Notes under the pieces: model-generated | Database searches by the model: none | What the model was told of the DNA's origin: nothing | What the model saw: only the letters and a program-made list of their open reading frames with translations | In this document: positions 62,440-64,000 of the stretch, piece by piece | Layout of the letters: the number at the start of each line of letters is the position of its first letter | Numbering within the stretch: the first letter of the stretch is position 1 | Position numbers and translations under genes: made by a program | Assembly (NCBI RefSeq): GCF_008831285.2 | Contig: NC_045142.1 | Location: 2,733,001 to 2,797,000 of the forward strand | Direction: 5' to 3' | Origin: Nymphaea colorata | Taxonomy: Eukaryota; Streptophyta; Magnoliopsida; Nymphaeales; Nymphaeaceae | DNA length: 64,000 nucleotides

Positions 62440-64000
62440 GAAGATTGATTTATGAAATATCATATTAATGGCATAACAGTTTTCCCATTTAGCATAGTTT
62501 CTTATTTCTTATCTTTATTGTTCTCCCCACTGTTATCATACATTCAGCTTGAATCGGTAGATTCAAATCGAATCGGTGGAAAACCGTTTCATTTGGGTGG
62601 CATTTTCAAGCCATGTGTCGACTTTAAATATCTCGAATATTTTCTTATTTTAGTGACTTTTTCCTCTCATTTCAAGTATTTTTTAAAAGACTTTTTTTTT
62701 TGTTACCAATTCACAGCCGGTTTAGCAGATCGGTCGGTCAATTCCCCGAATCGGACACCGAACCGATTCTTACAAGCATTGATTGTCCATTAAAAGATGT
62801 TGGGAAATGTTGTTCGAGGGAAGCTTGCTCTCATTATAAATTTGCGAAGAGCCATAACAAGCATGGTTTACCGTGCTTCCCGGCTCATGAATTCCCGGCA
62901 GCACCCTGGATTCACGGGATTTTTATGGTTGATAATTCCCATGTGAGAATCAAACCGGAATTGTATTCCCAACAGATGCAAACACGAGTGGGACTTCTAA
63001 TCACACCATCGAGAGAAAACCTAAAAATTCCGTGGTATAGCTCCGACGAGCATAGCGTTGTTGTTGGGCAGACGGGTGAAAAGTCTTATAGTCAGTTTGA
63101 TTTTTGTGGGTACTATTTTTTTAAATTGTAAATAATAAATATAGAATATTGTGTTTCACTTTTCACCTAAATCTCGAAGCGACCATAGACTTTGGAGACA
63201 AGAGAGCGATTTCGGCCTCTTTAGGATATCTTTTCAGTGCATGTCAAACGCCATGCTAACTAAAAAAGTCTAATGTCTCAAGAAAATCATTCTATTGGAA
63301 AGTGGATCATTCTATTGGAAAGTGGTTTCCAGACAGAGGACTGTTTTGAACAGGCAACAGTGAAAAGACAAATCTGTATGCGCTTGGGATGAGGGTAAAA
63401 GTACTGTCTTCTTCTTCAATAGGAAAGCAGCAGTTTTATTCAAAGATCGTCTTTGGTAAGCACTAGAATATGGACGTGGTTTTCTCACCTTGTGGGACAC
63501 GGGGACTCCTTTCTCCCCAAGCCCAAACAAACGCTACCAAACAAATATAAGAAAACAACAAAAGAAAACACCAGAAGGGAAATAAAATGGTCATTGGGAA
63601 AATTTGCGATGGGTAAAACTGTCTTTTTTCTTAAGCTCAGCTGGGCTCTTAATTCGCTGATAAATACCAACATTATTTTATTTTAAAATAATATATGATG
63701 GAAAATGTCTCCTTTACATGTAAATTTTAAAAAAGTTCATTTCTTATGTGTTAAAACTTTGGAAAATATTAAAACTTTAAAAAGTAATACTATGAGTCAA
63801 AAATTCGAAACTATAATTTAGCCCTCTTCACGATGTTACCTATAAATTATTATTAACATCGATTCACGAAATACTTTAGTACATAAAACGATATCAGTAC
63901 CCCAAAGCAACAACTTATTTAGGTGAAACTCATTTGAATCTAAGCTACCTGGCCAATATGATTGATCAAGAGCGAAGTGGGATTAATCCAACAAACCAAA

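Larger units (their letters stand above)
56974..64000. other. Distal spacer, degenerate transposon sequence
   Basis: No gene is supported. Contents are a somewhat GC-richer stretch at 57.05-57.40 kb of unknown nature, a decayed element at 58903-59095, (TA)n at 59758-59819, a (TATTA)n pentamer tract, (GA)n at 62393-62437, and pieces of a family with ACAACC(G/T)(A/G)TTC and GAATTAGTGAAT words (61.13 kb, related at 34.83 kb and 62.71 kb). Open frames of 60-143 codons match no family I know. Confidence 0.5.

Noticed and set aside
62452-63131. Two overlapping open frames near the right end
   Set aside because: No recognised domain, and they overlap decayed repeat text (TCGAATCGGT words).

Overview
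The window is nuclear DNA from a flowering plant. The support is spliced genes with plant-type introns, two genes for plastid proteins with N-terminal transit-like sequences, a mitoribosomal protein gene, a MIR393 hairpin, many (TA)n/(CT)n microsatellites and degenerate plant transposons. I cannot fix the species; AT-rich, transposon-filled introns and spacers suggest a moderately large genome.

Layout: 1-7.6 kb is repeat-rich spacer. A MIR393 hairpin lies at 7776-7924 (+). About 5 kb of spacer follows. The redox-regulated chloroplast fructose-1,6-bisphosphatase is at 12908-16335 (+, 4 exons, 421 aa). A LisH-domain protein is at 19197-22094 (-, 7 exons, 479 aa). It stands head to head, 336 bp between start codons, with a plastid NusG-like protein (pTAC13 type) at 22431-25387 (+, 4 exons, 346 aa). 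A P1B-type copper ATPase of the HMA5 clade follows at 25899-32967 (-, 5 coding exons, 859 aa), with a likely untranslated first exon and TATA box near 35.73-35.88 kb. The mitoribosomal protein mS34 runs from 53587 down to 46341 (-, 3 exons, 152 aa). Its 6.6 kb second intron holds a wrecked Ty3/gypsy element and an inverted pair of palindromic elements. From 55.66 to 56.97 kb there is an eight-copy tandem array with an exact 166 bp period. The last 7 kb holds only repeats and degenerate transposon sequence.

All five protein genes were rebuilt exon by exon. In every case the reading-frame phases add up to one intact ORF, which is good internal evidence for the models. Two introns, one in each gene of the head-to-head pair, need GC-AG splice sites. 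Functionally the genes are housekeeping or organellar: Calvin cycle, plastid transcription, mitochondrial translation, copper homeostasis, plus the auxin-receptor-targeting miR393. They do not form a pathway cluster. I see no clearly novel system; the least explained object is the 166 bp array.
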